NCBI GenBank assembly: GCA_031002005.1
Contig: CM061914.1
Coordinates: 191,784,685 to 191,848,684, forward strand
Length of the DNA: 64,000 nucleotides
Direction of reading: 5' to 3'
Origin: Vandiemenella viatica
Taxonomy: Eukaryota; Arthropoda; Insecta; Orthoptera; Morabidae
The translations under genes and the position numbers were made by a program. Shown one piece after another: positions 21,992-32,942 of the stretch. Numbering within the stretch: position 1 is the first letter of the stretch; each line of letters starts with the position of its first letter. The notes below the pieces were generated by a model. That model saw nothing but the letters and a program-made list of their open reading frames with translations, made no database searches and had not been told where the DNA came from.

Positions 21992-22279
21992 CTTCCTTGG
22001 AAGTTGGAGTAGCCAGAAAAAACGCACATTTTAACACTGATGGTCTCTAAGTCCAGGAGTGCATTTGGGATTTTTAAACTGGCTATTATTATTTAGTCAC
22101 GCAAATTGCATACACTGTTATCATTAAGAATAATTGCACATGTGACGAAAAATATCAGCAGTTGAAAATACGCAAACTGACCAATTTTTCAATCACGCAA
22201 CAATCGAAAATTAATTTGAAAGATTGAAAAAGGGCCAAGCTGCTTTCTTTGCTGTTTTTGTTTCTCGTATTGAGAAATA

Positions 22280-22790
22280 CACCGAACAGCCGAAGAAATT
22301 AGTACACCTGTCTAATATCGTGTAGGGCCCCCACGAGCACGCAGAAGTACTGCAACACGACGTGGCATGGACTCCACTAATGTCTGAAGTAGTGCTGGAG
22401 GGAATTGCCACCATGCATCCTGCAGGGCTGTCCATAAAACCGTAATAGTAACAGGGGGTTGAGATCTCTTCTGAACGGCACGTTGCAACGCATCCCAGAT
22501 ATGATAAATTTTTCATGTCTGGGAAGTTTTGTGGCCAGCGGAGGTGTTTAAACTCAGAACAGTGTTCCTGGAGCCACTCTGTAGTAATTCTGGACGTGTG
22601 GGGTGTCGCATTGTCCTGCTGGAATTGCCCAAGTCCGTCGTAATGTACAATCGACACGAATGGATGCAGGTGATCAGGATCATCTGTTGTCTTATATAGT
22701 CGTTGCCGACCGCAGCGCCGTACTATGAGTGTTTACATATCTCTGTGTTTGTATATGCATGCCTATACTAGTTTCTTTGGCTCTTCAGTG
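22280..22790 (-). mobile_element. Tc1-like DNA transposon, internally deleted
   Basis: TIRs: the left end CACCGAACAGCCGAAGAAAT and the right end TTTCTTTGGCTCTTCAGTG read as inverted repeats with four mismatches, flanked by TA duplications (22278-22279 and 22791-22792), as expected for Tc1/mariner. At 511 bases it is roughly a third of a full Tc1 element. The join at about 22665-22690 runs from transposase body directly into the 5' flank sequence of the element (CTGTTGTCTTATATAG side). Non-autonomous. Confidence 0.85.
22300..22657 (-). pseudogene. Tc1-like transposase, C-terminal relic
   Basis: The minus frame from 22657 reads GQFQQDNATPHTSRITTEWL, then HLRWPQNFPDM, the block around the second catalytic aspartate (D of QQDNA). 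After a frameshift the rest of the C-terminal domain follows to the TIR. The DNA-binding N-terminus and first catalytic aspartate are deleted and the final acidic block (normally near DLNPIEHLWD) is damaged. It would have cut and joined transposon ends; now inactive. Confidence 0.8.
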
Positions 22791-22792
22791 TA

Positions 22793-23540
22793 TGTTTCTG
22801 GGGTGCAGAAGGGGAAAGTCATTCACTAAAATAGTTAATGATTTTCTTTTTGTAGAAACTGTTTACAAATCCTGCAATTGGAGTATACGGAAAGAGCATT
22901 GACACACCGCAATCAACATGGCGTATTATACTTTAGCAGTTAACATTGGAAATTTAATACATAGACGGCATTTTAAGTAACTAACCGGTAATCAGTAGCT
23001 GGTTATATTATTTATTTATCAATGATTATAAGTACTATCCCACATCCCCGAAACTGGTGCCACTTGCGACCAAAGAGAACATATTTAATCTAATCCTACC
23101 ACAACAATTCCCTATATCTAATGTGTACGACAAATCTGTGAAGCCTGGATTACGAGAAAAAAAAATTATGTAAGTTACTACACTTCGGTTTCTAATGACC
23201 AATATCCATACAGATGTGGATTATGAATTCAGTAAAATAATCATTCAACGTCTCCCACCAAGCACTACCGATTTCGTGTATTAACTGCAGTTGTGAATAA
23301 TACTCCTTTTCACCGCGTCTGATAACTTGTGGGCAGTATTACGTCGGGACCAGGGCAAGTAGAGGGAGGGCGGGTATAAACAACCCCCACCCACCACGCA
23401 TGCGTGTGCGCTTTTGTCACTGTGCGCTTATGTCGTAGAACCGTATGTCACTACCCACAAAAATCTACAATCAGCCTCACAATTGAACCTCTTAACTTTT
23501 TTTCTCACTAAATTTCGAATCCGAACATCGACAATTCGCA
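22793..23540. other. Unassigned sequence
   Basis: No gene or repeat recognised between the Tc1 element and a SINE. Confidence 0.3.
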
Positions 23541-23789
23541 CCGAGCGTGGTGGGTGAGTGGTTAGCGCTCTGGCCTCGCATTCGGGAGGATGCCAGTTCG
23601 ACTCCCCATCCGGTCATACAGATTTGGGTTTTCCAAAGTTTCCAAAAACCACGCCAGGTGAATGCCGTGATATTTCTTTTATAAAAAATCCATGACCGAT
23701 TTCCTTCCCGTTCGTTTCCCCCTGTCCTTTCCCGCCTCTAATGACTACGACGTCGATGAGGCGTAAAGCAATAAGTAAAACAGAAAATA
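23541..23789 (+). mobile_element. tRNA-derived SINE, plus strand
   Basis: Begins CCGAGCGTGGTGGGTGAGTG, with the A-box region GGTGAGTGGTTAGCGCTC, a diverged B-box (GTTCGACTCCC), then the shared body (TTTGGGTTTTCCAAAGTTTC, CCTTCCCGTTC) and tail (GATGAGGCGTAAAGC). Transcribed by pol III if active; moves using LINE machinery. Confidence 0.85.
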
Positions 23790-23835
23790 ACCCGACCCTG
23801 AAGCTGCAAGTCTCCAATCTAGCAAAATTTCACTT

Positions 23836-23935
23836 AGGAAACGCCCACAAACTACGTGGCTTGGTTTACGGAGAGGGTGGAAGGGTTGTGTAGAAATCTA
23901 CGCTGGGCTATGTGGGAAGGAGGAGGAGGGAGATG
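23836..23935 (+). mobile_element. MITE end, GGGAGCGTCC/ACTACGTGG type, partial
   Basis: GGAAACGCCCACAAACTACG, then TGGCTTGG and a G-rich stretch match one end of the element at 63586-63941 and the fragment at 40945. The partner end was not found. Confidence 0.45.
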
Positions 23936-24860
23936 CTGAGGGTGATTCAGAACCAATCTATGAAACTTTATATCAATTTTGTTTGTCATAATTAAAATAG
24001 GGTACAGAATAGGCAACAGCATTTGGATATTTATTTCTGTCTTTCAATTGTCTCAGTATTTTTGGACCCCTATTTGCTGACAGTACCGCGAATACGCGTG
24101 ACTTGAAGTCATAGTGTGCGGGTCGTACGGGGCAGGCGCATTACCAGCCGAAAATTACTAAGCACTCAGTACCTAGGCTTAAATTACATTACTGATGTCA
24201 CACAGAATTTTCCACACCCGTGACAGTTGCATATTGTTTCGATTTAAAAAATAATAATAATAATAATAACAAAGTTGTTTTGATTGGTAATGGCAGCGTG
24301 TAACCTAACAGCTCGTTAATAAAATAATTCTGATTTTGTTCTGTCAAGTGAATGTCAGTGCATCTTTAATAATAGTGCTCGCTAAAGTGTTATGTCAATT
24401 TCACAGTGCCGTGTGAATGGGACTTTAAGAGGCGAATCAAATGTTTTTCGTTTTCCAGTGAGATTTCACTACGCAAAACGACGCCAGCGAACTATGGAAC
24501 AAACAACGATTCCCTAATAATGCAGAGATAAACGTTACAAAATTGCAGCAATAGGAGACAATAAATGCAGCTCCTCTTAGCTGTGTTTTCTACTGACAGG
24601 TATAGATAGCTTGTTCTATTTTATCAACGTCTTTACGCCTAAATTGCCGTGGACGGGAGTTACATTGTGGACCTGTTATTAACACCGCAAGTATTCGTTT
24701 GCGACCCAATGTTTATCAGGAACTTTTGTCTTATTTCGATGCATATTATCACCTCAAAAAATATTTTACATTTTTTTTTAACCCCTATATAGCTTTATAT
24801 AATAATAAATATACTAATTGAAATGGCGACACAACCAATTCCCGAAAATTAGATTATAAA
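23936..24860. other. Unassigned; contains (ATA)n
   Basis: No gene recognised. An ATA microsatellite of about seven units is at 24249-24270. Confidence 0.35.
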
Positions 24861-24861
24861 T

Positions 24862-24952
24862 CGAAATTCCGTCTGGAAACAACTGTTGGTGTTAATTTTA
24901 CTTTATTCCCATATGCGTTTCACCCTTATGGTGTTGGGCATCGTCAGTAGCT
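24862..24952 (-). mobile_element. Hammerhead-bearing repeat end (Penelope-like candidate)
   Basis: Minus strand: CTGACGA (24947-24941), extra T, GCCC-loop-GGGT stem II, GAAAC, GCATATGG; then 40-50 bases downstream ACAGTTGTTTCCAGACGGA (24886-24866). The second block is shared with both arms of the foldback at 46.1-46.8 kb. Confidence 0.45.
24905..24952 (-). ncRNA. Hammerhead-ribozyme-like motif
   Basis: CTGACGA, then stem II GCCC/GGGT with a 10-base loop, GAAAC and GCATA as a degenerate stem III plus NTH (ATA). Stem I is weak (about 3 pairs). One extra base after CTGACGA. Confidence 0.35.
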
Positions 24953-25397
24953 GTGAATTTGTTTTACGTGTGTTTCATTACATTTGACAACAAAATTATA
25001 AATTATTATATACACATTTACACTGTACTTACACCTAGCGTGATGATATTTTACATGGCGATCTGGAAAAGCACTTTATGCATTTTACAGATCTTTTTCA
25101 CAATTAGAAAAACTGTTTTACACCTATTTCTGAATTATATCCATTCAAACTGCAAACATCTTGTTGCGTTTGTCTACTATATAACATACATGTTGTTTTG
25201 ATGAAATGAAGTGCTAGCAACTTTGTTTTCTTTTTGTTTGTTATTGTATCTGTGTTGCTCTGAAAATTAATCAGTTATTGAGTACAACTCTTTCTCATTT
25301 ACAATCAGGGATCCTTTTCTTCTTGAGGTTTCAGTAAAGACATTCCCCTCATCTCGCTCATCATTGTATATCTGCATGGCCGCACGGGGATTACCTA

Positions 25398-25560
25398 GCT
25401 AGGTGTTGAACAACTTACCAAAAACTCTAATTTAAATTTTTAAGAAAATTAGATGGGTGGGAAATTGCACTAAAAGAATTTAAAAAAATTCTATATGCGC
25501 AAGTGCGTAGGAAAGTCGGCACCAGGACATGTAGTCCGTCGCAAATGAATTAAATTAAAT
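25398..25560 (+). mobile_element. CR1-like LINE (family A), diverged 3' end
   Basis: Plus-strand remnant: AACAACTTACCAAAAACTCT (NNLPKTL region), then GGCACCAGGACATGTAGTCC and GTCGCAAATGAATTAAATTA end. Much decayed. Confidence 0.5.
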
Positions 25561-25582
25561 GTGCACGTGTGAGTGTTAGCTA

Positions 25583-25624
25583 GGGTACTGAAGATGACTT
25601 AAATAGGGATGAAACGCGTTAGCC
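25583..25624 (+). ncRNA. Weak hammerhead-like motif
   Basis: CTGAAGA (25588-25594), 16 bases with little stem II, then GAAACGCGTT (25611-25620) with the palindromic ACGCGT seen in the 46.2 kb copy. AAGACGGA follows at 25650. It faces the motif at 24.9 kb in inverted orientation, 640 bases away. Confidence 0.3.
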
Positions 25625-26530
25625 AAAAAGGAGCGTTCCGTTTATTTCCAAGACGGAGGAACAATAGTAAAACCACATATCATAACAAGTGAGGAAAATA
25701 AGTAAAAAATTCCATCATGCTGTACAGAGAATTAAATTTTTATTTCCCGTTTATGTAGAACGTAGTGTTCTTAAAATGGGAATATATTTAGGACTGGCAA
25801 CAGCAAAAAAAAAAAAGAAGATAAATGATAGCCAGGGGCTTTACATTTTTGTTATAAAGCAGTTTAAAAGTGATTTTTTTCCCCTTTTCCCCACTCATTC
25901 ACGGACGGAAACGTTGAATTGAAGCGGGGAACGCGACTCACTCGAGAGACAAGTGCATTCAGTTCCGACGAAATTACTCAAACGTGAAACAAAGAGCCCA
26001 ATTAGACGGACAACGCATCTTCGAGAACAAATGTTAAAGTCGTTTTAAAAATACAAAACGCCCTCAACGGCGCTTTTGTGTCCGCCGTAAACCGGCCTCC
26101 ATTATTGCGATGAAAAAAAAAAAAAAAAGGTTTCGAGTGCCGTTATTATCTTTGCTTTGCTCTCGCAAACAAATGAACGCGATATGAATTCAGAGACTCC
26201 ACTTTTATTCTAGTCTACCAGCGGGGCGCGGGCGCATTCTTTTATATTCGGTTCTTGAAGCTAAGAGCTCAGACGGCCAACTAAAATCCAGTCGCAAGAT
26301 GGGAGGGCTGACAACTGCCTGCAGTTGAGATCGCTGACTCTATCGTCTGAACCGCTTCATGACGTCAAAATTTTTAATCGCGGCAGTTCGGAGTTTATAA
26401 TAACAAAAGTCGTTTGCGTTATTTATAGTCATAGTAAAAGTGACTGTCGATTGTTTGGTTTAATAAAAACACCACATAATAATCGGACAAAAGGATGTTG
26501 AGCTTCCTGCGTACTTTGACATTAATAGAA
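25625..26530. other. Unassigned sequence
   Basis: No gene recognised. A-runs at 25806-25817 and 26111-26128. A GC-richer block is at 26040-26400. Confidence 0.3.
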
Positions 26531-26878
26531 CTACAGTAATATTATAAATGAGAAAGTAACTCTGTCTCGCTGTTTGTTACATTTCCACGACTAACTAGTA
26601 AACCAATCTTTATAAAAATTGGGAAAAAATATATATTTCATTAAGGACATAGGATATATTTATCAGGATAAATACGCATTTAGCACTGTATATTGACGGT
26701 GACAAACAGACGGGTAGCGTGTGTAGTCTCTGTAATGTTGTGTCGGTCACCCAGGCTTCGCTTCTCTCGCAGTCATTTTGTAGAATATTTTTCACGAAAG
26801 TTATAGGTTTATAACTTCTACATCAAATTCTAGCAATAAAATCCTAAGTCGATCCGTGCTAAGTTACGAGTAACACGT
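26531..26878 (+). mobile_element. Helitron family 1, nearly full-length non-autonomous copy
   Basis: Starts near ACTACAGTAATATTATAAAT (TC start decayed), then GAGAAAGTAACTCTGTCTCG, CGGTGACAAACAGACGGGTA and CTAAGTCGATCCGTGC, ending near TTACGAGTAACACG, where the other copies have GGGTAACAGCTAA. The 3' CTRR is damaged. Confidence 0.65.
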
Positions 26879-27165
26879 TGTGAGTCAGTAGCAGTCGCTT
26901 GTTACAAAGATCATATCTTGACTCGTTTTCAGATCACGCAACGGACGCCTCTCCACGACTGCCAACTCCACGCCACGTAGTCGCTCTCAGAGCTAGTGTA
27001 ACACTTCAAGACAAATCACATTTTGACAGGTATATTCTAATGAAATTCGTGTTCCGTTTAAGAAAACTTTTTAATAAAATACTATTAATATATAGAAAAG
27101 CAATCTCCATAATAAACTTCTGCCTGCTTTGTTGGATTTTTTTTGGGTATGGTTTTAGGCTTCGT

Positions 27166-27340
27166 TGACGTCCGGGTCATTACAGGCCGGAAAGCCTGGA
27201 GGTTAGAAACGAGAAGCAATTCTATAAAGAATCATCCTGGCATTCGCCTGGAACGATTTGGGGAAAACCCAAATCTACTGTATATCACCGTACGGAAATT
27301 CGAACCCACTTCCTGTTGAATTGGAGGCCAGAATATTACC
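27166..27340 (-). mobile_element. tRNA-derived SINE, diverged, minus strand
   Basis: AAGAATCATCCTGGCATTCG, then GGGGAAAACCCAAATCTACT and AAATTCGAACCCACTTCCTG (B-box complement), then the head remnant GAGGCCAGAATATTACCATT. Confidence 0.65.
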
Positions 27341-27499
27341 ATTCGTTCAAAAATTCGAAACTCTGTTACATGTAAGTACTTTTACTAATTTCCCTCTAAA
27401 TTTGGGAAATTGCTGACAAGGGCACAAATTACAAGATCCTAGTTAACACCGTTTTTGAAACTGACCCGGCAGCAGCCTAAAATCTACAACTTTGACAGC

Positions 27500-27828
27500 C
27501 ACAGAGTAACGTTTATACGAGATTTGTCACGCGTGGAATGGAATTGGATATCAAAAAGTGCAAGTTACGTAAAAGGTGTCCCACAAACTGACTGCGAGAG
27601 AAACAAAGCCTGAGTGACAGATATAACATCACAGAGACTACACACGCTATCCGACTGTCTGTCACCATATTGCGAGAAAATATGTTATTTATCCCTAAAA
27701 AGTATCCCATGTTCTTCCTAATGATGTTTCACTGTCAGATTTAATCAAGATTGGCTTAATGGTTTAGTCGTGAAAACGTAACAAACAGAAATACAGAGTT
27801 ACTTTCGCATTTATAATATTAGTGTAGA
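27500..27828 (-). mobile_element. Helitron family 1, 3'-truncated copy
   Basis: On the minus strand it starts TCTACACTAATATTATAAAT at 27828 with the expected A before it, then ATGCGAAAGTAACTCTG. The far end lacks the terminal hairpin and CTRR. Confidence 0.7.
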
Positions 27829-27849
27829 TGAAAATAATCTAAGCTCTCT

Positions 27850-28485
27850 ACTTGACGACTTGTTTTAGGATTCGTATGTATTAGCGACGTGAATGCGCCA
27901 GTCCGCGCTGTCTTTCACAGTTGAGCCTGGTCTCTGGTAATTGCCTTTTCGTCCGGGCGGGCGAGCTAATTTTCGGCGTTCCACTCGTCGAGTCCTCCTG
28001 CCAAGTTAGAGCGTCCGCTTTGTCGCTGTTAAGTCGCGGCCCGCTAACTCTCGCCGTCAAGTTGGTGGCCCTGCCTTGAGCGCAGACAATGGGACCCTCG
28101 CCCCGTCCACTTAGGACCTCGAGAGCCTCCCTCCAGAGATACCGACCGACCAAGTCTGTCTGTGTGTGCCTCTCTGACCGGCAAGGACTTGGCACCAGCC
28201 GCCAAGTGTCGGCATCCTCAAGTGCACCCGACCGAACTCGCGCCAAAGTCGCGCGGACGGAATTCACCGACTCGATTCTCCCTTCGAAATTGTGTGGAGT
28301 CGCGTATGCAGTAGCAGTGGTCAATAAGTAACTAAACATCGCGAAATATTACGGGAAGGTCACGCATGGCAGAACTGGTCCGTCTGAACATTAGAGGAGA
28401 GTTTTTATGGTGGCTTCCCACGGCCCGTGGTTTTACAAGTCGCGCCTTGCAGCCCAATTGTACGGACCAGCACGCGCCACAGGAT
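27850..28485. other. GC-rich block, unassigned
   Basis: GC-rich from about 27890 to 28310 with opposed open frames (27881-28339 minus, 152 codons; 28089-28331 plus, 80 codons). I recognise no domain in either. The longest minus frame could be a real exon or an old insert; codon evidence is not decisive by eye. Confidence 0.3.
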
Positions 28486-28487
28486 AA

Positions 28488-28862
28488 GGGGGCATCCACA
28501 AATTACGTGAGGTGTTTTTCCGGATTTCTGGACCCCCCTCCCCCCTGGTGAGATTTCGTGAGATCTGGCCGGACCCCCCCCCCCCCTCTGGTGAGATCTG
28601 GTCCGTGAGAACCCCCCCTAGAAATCGCCCTGGAAACTTTTGTAGACTTTCTTTTTTAGGTCACACCCTAACCGAAATACCATCCTAAAATAGACTTTGC
28701 CGCAAATTGTAGACCTTTTTTTTGCTCTATTGTCCCCAAATTTTTCGCAAAATCTCACGTGAGATTTCCGTAGACCCCCCCTCCCCCTTGGTGAGATCTG
28801 GTGAGATTTCGCCGGACCCCCCCCCTCCCCTATTTCACCTCACGTAATTTATGGATGCCCCC
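28488..28862. mobile_element. MITE, GGGCGTCC/TTACGTGAG family, copy 3
   Basis: Left GGGGGCATCCACAAATTACG and right CGTAATTTATGGATGCCCCC are near-perfect inverted ends, flanked by TAA on both sides (28485-28487 and 28863-28865). The interior has repeated GGTGAGATTTCGCCGGACC-like words and C-runs. No ORF. Confidence 0.85.
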
Positions 28863-28930
28863 TAACTCCCTCACCACCTCCCCAACACGTTGCCTAGTGT
28901 CGTTTCGGCTAACCGGGCGTTTGATGTTTA

Positions 28931-29867
28931 GGCCGGCATTACACTGTAAAAGATCTTTGTCCAAGATCTTTTATAAAAAATTTTATCATATTTATTTCAT
29001 CAAAGATATTTTATGATATTTTTTCAGTCCCATTACACTATATAAAATTTATCGCCATAATTCTTTGAAATGAATGGAGTAAACTTGTAAGCTTTTGCAG
29101 ACACAGTTAGTGCAACTGTCACAATATGCATTTTATTTAAGATAAAGAAGAGAAGCAAACATATTTAGGTTACACCGTGGATTACGAGACTTGATGTGAT
29201 AGGAGTTCATCAAAGTTTAGTGAAAGAGCTGCTATGTGAGGACATGGCAAATTATAAAAATTATGGTTGATGCTGAAGTATACGTCCAATAAATTCTTAC
29301 CACAATATTGTCATAAATTTCTACATCAGTATTATTTCCCCATATATATTGGGTGTTTATGTGCAATGGGTTGTACTCGATTGTTGGTGGCGGATCTACA
29401 CCATTCTGCAATATAGCACACGCATTGGTCTACGCATTCGGTCTGCTATTATTCCAGAAACCTGTGAAATACTATTTTCTTAACACATTAATTTTCTTTT
29501 TTACATCTACTACAGTATAGCCTTCTATCATAGCACTAATTAACTTTGCGTAAGTGTTCACCTTTCTATTCCTAATCTTATAGTCTACATGTTTCTGACT
29601 TTACAGCATTTCCTTCTGTTCATACTCAGAAATCAAGATTTTCGTGGATTCGACAGTCATAACCAACTTTGGCAATGTCCCTTGCGCCATTTTCTTTCTT
29701 TACGTTTGCAGGGTGGTGAAATTTTTTATGAAATGTAATGCCAACGTCTTACATTTTATAAAAGAAATTTTATAAAAGAAATATGCCCAATTACACTGTA
29801 AAATATTTTATAAAATATTTTTTATCGAAGTTCTTTGAGGAAGATCTTTTACAGTGTAATGCCGGTC
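28931..29867 (-). mobile_element. PIF/Harbinger-like DNA transposon, decayed
   Basis: Left GGCCGGCATTACACTGTAAA and right TTTACAGTGTAATGCCGGTC are inverted repeats, with inner complementary AAGATCTTT/TTATAAAA tracts extending the arms to roughly 100 bases. TTA flanks both sides (28928-28930 and 29868-29870), the TWA duplication typical of PIF/Harbinger. The size (937 bases) is too short for both usual proteins. Confidence 0.8.
29430..29690 (-). pseudogene. MADF/Myb-SANT-like protein relic of a Harbinger-type element
   Basis: On the minus strand from an ATG at 29690 the frame reads MAQGTLPKLVMTVESTK, then ISEYEQKEML, stop, then HVDYKIRNRKVNTYAKLISA and VVDVKKKINVLRK, stop, YFTGFWNNSRPNA. The spacing of aromatic and basic residues resembles the MADF-type DNA-binding protein encoded beside the transposase in PIF/Harbinger-related elements. 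Two in-frame stops show it is dead. No transposase (DDE) sequence is visible. Confidence 0.6.
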
Positions 29868-29870
29868 TTA

Positions 29871-30960
29871 CCGACTGGGTGCATGCTCGGGCGGGACCCT
29901 TCCCATGGCCCACTGTTGGGTGCTCGTCCGACACGGTCGCCAAATGCACGCGCCGTGGGAAGCCGCCTTTATAACCCGTACGCCGCGAAAGACTCGATTC
30001 TAACTGTTCATGGTAATCTAACGAGAGGATACGAATTAGAAAAAAGTGTTACGTAAAATGTGAACTGTTTACCACAAAATCAGTTGGCTAAAGACGTATA
30101 GTGACTACAGGGGCCTAGTAATCAGTATATGTGAATAAATCAACGAAAAGTTTAATAAAACAAAACTTTTTTTGAGTCGTCATTTATACAGTAACAATCG
30201 GTCAGTTGATCAAGAAACTGATGAATTATAATTATGTATTGTGCGAGAATGCTTTCTTCCGTATTAAATATCAACTCTTTTTTTGGGCATGCGTTGTGTA
30301 ACATCAAGAACACTAATTATATTTACTAACACCGTGTTAAAAATGTTGCTTATTTATTTATTTTTCATTGGCTTAATATTCTTACCACTAGTTTTAACTT
30401 CAAAATTTCGTAAGTGGTCTTTATCTTTTCCTAAATTTGTTAATAACCTGCCGTACATTGCAAACAGGTATTACTAATCTTTTTCTCTTGTAAGTATGAT
30501 TTAAGAATGGCACCACATTCTTGGATTTTTCTTTTTTTTGTGACAGTTGTAGGAATAATAGGCTACAGTGACATCATCATCACGTGATCAGAAACTCTGT
30601 TACAAGCCACAGCAGGGATGTCTGTATAGCTTCGAGTGTGTGGTACTAGGTCACTTGTGGGTGTCATACTCGCAGGCAACTCAAACTGACGATACTAAAT
30701 ATCAATCACGTCGCCTCTGAGCTGCACAGTGTGAGGAGTGGAGAGTGCAGGGGACAGGTGTATCGTGTCTGCCGCTGACAGCACTGAGAACCACCCACGG
30801 AGACGCGGATGGAAAGGCAGAGCTCCACGGGACGGCACTCAAAACCAGGAATACCAACACACCGGACACAACTAAACGCAATCCTGCTACTGCAAATATT
30901 GATTGTTTTGTGAAAGCCTTAGGCTTAAAACAAAAAATCATGCGCCCCAGGAATTAACAT
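29871..30960. other. Unassigned sequence
   Basis: No gene or repeat recognised. A GC-richer piece at 30680-30950 carries opposed frames of 70-79 codons without known motifs. Confidence 0.3.
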
Positions 30961-31262
30961 ATCTATACTAATATATACTAATACAAAAGCAACTGTTTGT
31001 CTGTCTGTTTGTTACGTTTACACGACTAAACGGCTAAACCGACCTTTATTAAATTTCACAATGAAACACTATTTATTATTAAGTAAATACATAGAAATCC
31101 TTTTTTTTAGGATAAATAACATTTTTAGTGATGAAATTTTGAAAACCAACCTCACGGTGACAGACAGACGGATAGTTTTTTATATCGGTGACTCAGGCTT
31201 TGATTCTCTCGCAGTCTGTTTGTGTATGATCTGATCATAAATTTCATGTACAGACACGACTT

Positions 31263-31469
31263 ATGTTGTATAGAGTTGGATCTGCGCTGCATGCATTGAC
31301 TATTAATAAAGCCCAGGAAGAGACACTGAAAGTAACAGGCGTCCAGTTAGAAAATAAGCGTTTTCACACTGGCAGTTACAGGTATTTGGCTCACCAACCA
31401 ATAAAGGCTATATATCTTAGCAAAGGAAGCAAAACCAAATGCGTTGTGTACAAAATGGTATTGATATAA
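31263..31469 (+). pseudogene. Helitron PIF1-like helicase, C-terminal relic
   Basis: An open frame of 68 codons. Residues 11-24 (HALTINKAQEETLK) match motif V of Helitron/PIF1 helicases, where TINKAQGQTL is usual. VTGVQLENKRF follows, matching VxGVxLxxxxF. The motif VI segment (normally QLYVALSRV) is scrambled to SYRYLAHQPIK. The end, SKGSKTKCVVYKMVL, matches the usual KTKNVVYKEVL close. The upstream helicase and the Rep nuclease are absent. Its presence identifies the whole repeat family as Helitron. Confidence 0.75.
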
Positions 31470-31658
31470 GGTGTCCCCAGGAATGCTATAATTTTAAACC
31501 AGAAACAAACATCTGCCCTCGGAACTGTGGTAGGTCATTCCTCCACCCCTTGGTTTCTTGTTATTTTGAAACATGTTGCGAATTTGTTCTCTTCATGAGA
31601 CAGGTTCATAGGTAGAATAGTACGGTGATCACTTCCCTGTCATATTTGGGACACCTTT
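31469..31658. mobile_element. MITE nested in Helitron, GGTGTCCC ends
   Basis: AAGGTGTCCC at the left and GGGACACCTT at the right are inverted. The interior (GTCATATTTGGGACACC and TCTCTTCATGAGACAGGTTC) is found again, inverted and truncated, at about 43948-44072. Confidence 0.5.
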
Positions 31659-31739
31659 TACGTGACATACAGCTTTCTACATCCAATTCTACCAATAAAA
31701 TACTAAGTCTACGAGGGTAACAGCTAGTAAACTATAAAA

Positions 31740-32460
31740 ATAAAACAATCTTGAAAATGATGAGTATAAAATTTCTTGGAATTCAAACTCAGTTGGCCAG
31801 AACATGTCGTATTACCATTGAAGCAATTAAGTAGTGCCACCTTTGCAATAAGAATTTTTCTAGCAAAAATCTAGAATTAATGAAACAGGTCTACTCCTCA
31901 TATTATCATTCAATAATATCATATGGTACAATTATTTAAGAAAACTCTTCACAGAGTAAAACAAAGAAAATCATAATACAGAAAAGATCTATTAGGATGA
32001 TGTGTAGGGTAAGAACAAGAACTTCTAGGAGACAACTCTTTAAAAAGTTTAATGCTTTTACAACGACTTCTCAGTTACATACTTTCTCATGTGCTTTGTC
32101 ATAGAACAATGTAACTTGTTTACATCTAACACACAATTTAAACACAAAAATAAAAAAACAAAAAAATTCTACAAAACCCAAACACCACTGTCATTATATA
32201 GAGGAGTTAATTATTCTGGGACGCATCTGTTTAATAAACTTTCCAAAAGCTTAAGACAATTTATAGATAATAGAGAAGTATTTAAAGAAAAACTGAGAGA
32301 TTATCTTATTGGCAACTCCTTATACTCCATTCAGGAATATGTACAAACTAATTAATTATATCTAATACGAAATTTGCAAACTTGAGTTGTATCAATGGTT
32401 TTTTTAATTCTATTTTGTCTATTTTTCCAACATATAATAATTTCTTCACTATGATTATTG
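31740..32460 (+). mobile_element. LINE (family B) 3' fragment
   Basis: Plus strand: FLGIQTQLARTCRI-like start in broken frame, a thumb region (SSYYHSIISYGTII) and the open frame 32089-32355. The latter contains YRGVNYSGTHLFNKLSKSLR, then FKEKLRDYLIGNSLYSIQEY, the C-terminal block that also ends the copy at 3331-3930. No endonuclease or RT core remains. Confidence 0.65.
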
Positions 32461-32464
32461 CTAA

Positions 32465-32940
32465 TACTGTACGTATATATACAAACCATAACATGTTTCA
32501 CATCCAGCAGGAACCTGTGGAACAAAAGTAATAAATTAGTAGAGATAAATTTTCATTAGCATAAATTTTAATACCCAGTTTCTCTTTAAGTATGCTCACC
32601 GACTGGTATAATAATAAATTTGTCTCATAAGATTCCACCACAACAAACGTTTACCTGGTAAAGACACACTTCTGTGACTATTACAAAAATCTTAAAGCTT
32701 CTTGAGCTCTACATAAATGACTCTAAAAATATAATTTCATTCACACCATGCGTTACACAACGATAATATTTACGCGTTACTCTTTCATGCACGAGTGTGA
32801 AGTAATAATCCGTCTACCAATCTTTACTGTCGCAGTGAGAGAATACATAACCTCTGGCCTCGCAATTGAGAAGTCGCAGGTTCCAATCCACATTAGTATT
32901 TATATTCATGTTGATTATCAATTTATCATACATAATAAAA
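32465..32940. other. Unassigned; weak tRNA-like stretch
   Basis: At 32845-32895 GGCCTCGCAATTGAGAAGTC, then GCAGGTTCCAATCC resembles a SINE tRNA head on the plus strand, too short to assign. Confidence 0.3.
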
Positions 32941-32942
32941 TA

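Larger units (their letters stand above)
30962..31727 (+). mobile_element. Helitron family 1 with helicase relic
   Basis: Starts TCTATACTAATATATACTAA after an A and ends GGGTAACAGCTAG before a T (CTAG at 31724-31727), the A|TC...CTRR|T pattern of Helitrons. It shares the conserved internal words CGGTGACAGACAGACGGATA and CTCTCGCAGTC with the other copies. It has more than the short copies: a helicase remnant (31263-31469) and a nested MITE (31469-31658). Termini are intact but it is non-autonomous. Confidence 0.8.

Noticed and set aside
23541..23650. SINE heads as true tRNA genes
   Set aside because: A- and B-box-like words are present, but the heads are followed by the shared SINE body and recur in at least ten copies, and no complete cloverleaf was seen.
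27881..28339. 152-codon minus-strand open frame as a gene
   Set aside because: GC-rich sequence lacks stops on both strands; no motif, splice context or homology that I can see. Kept only as an unassigned block.
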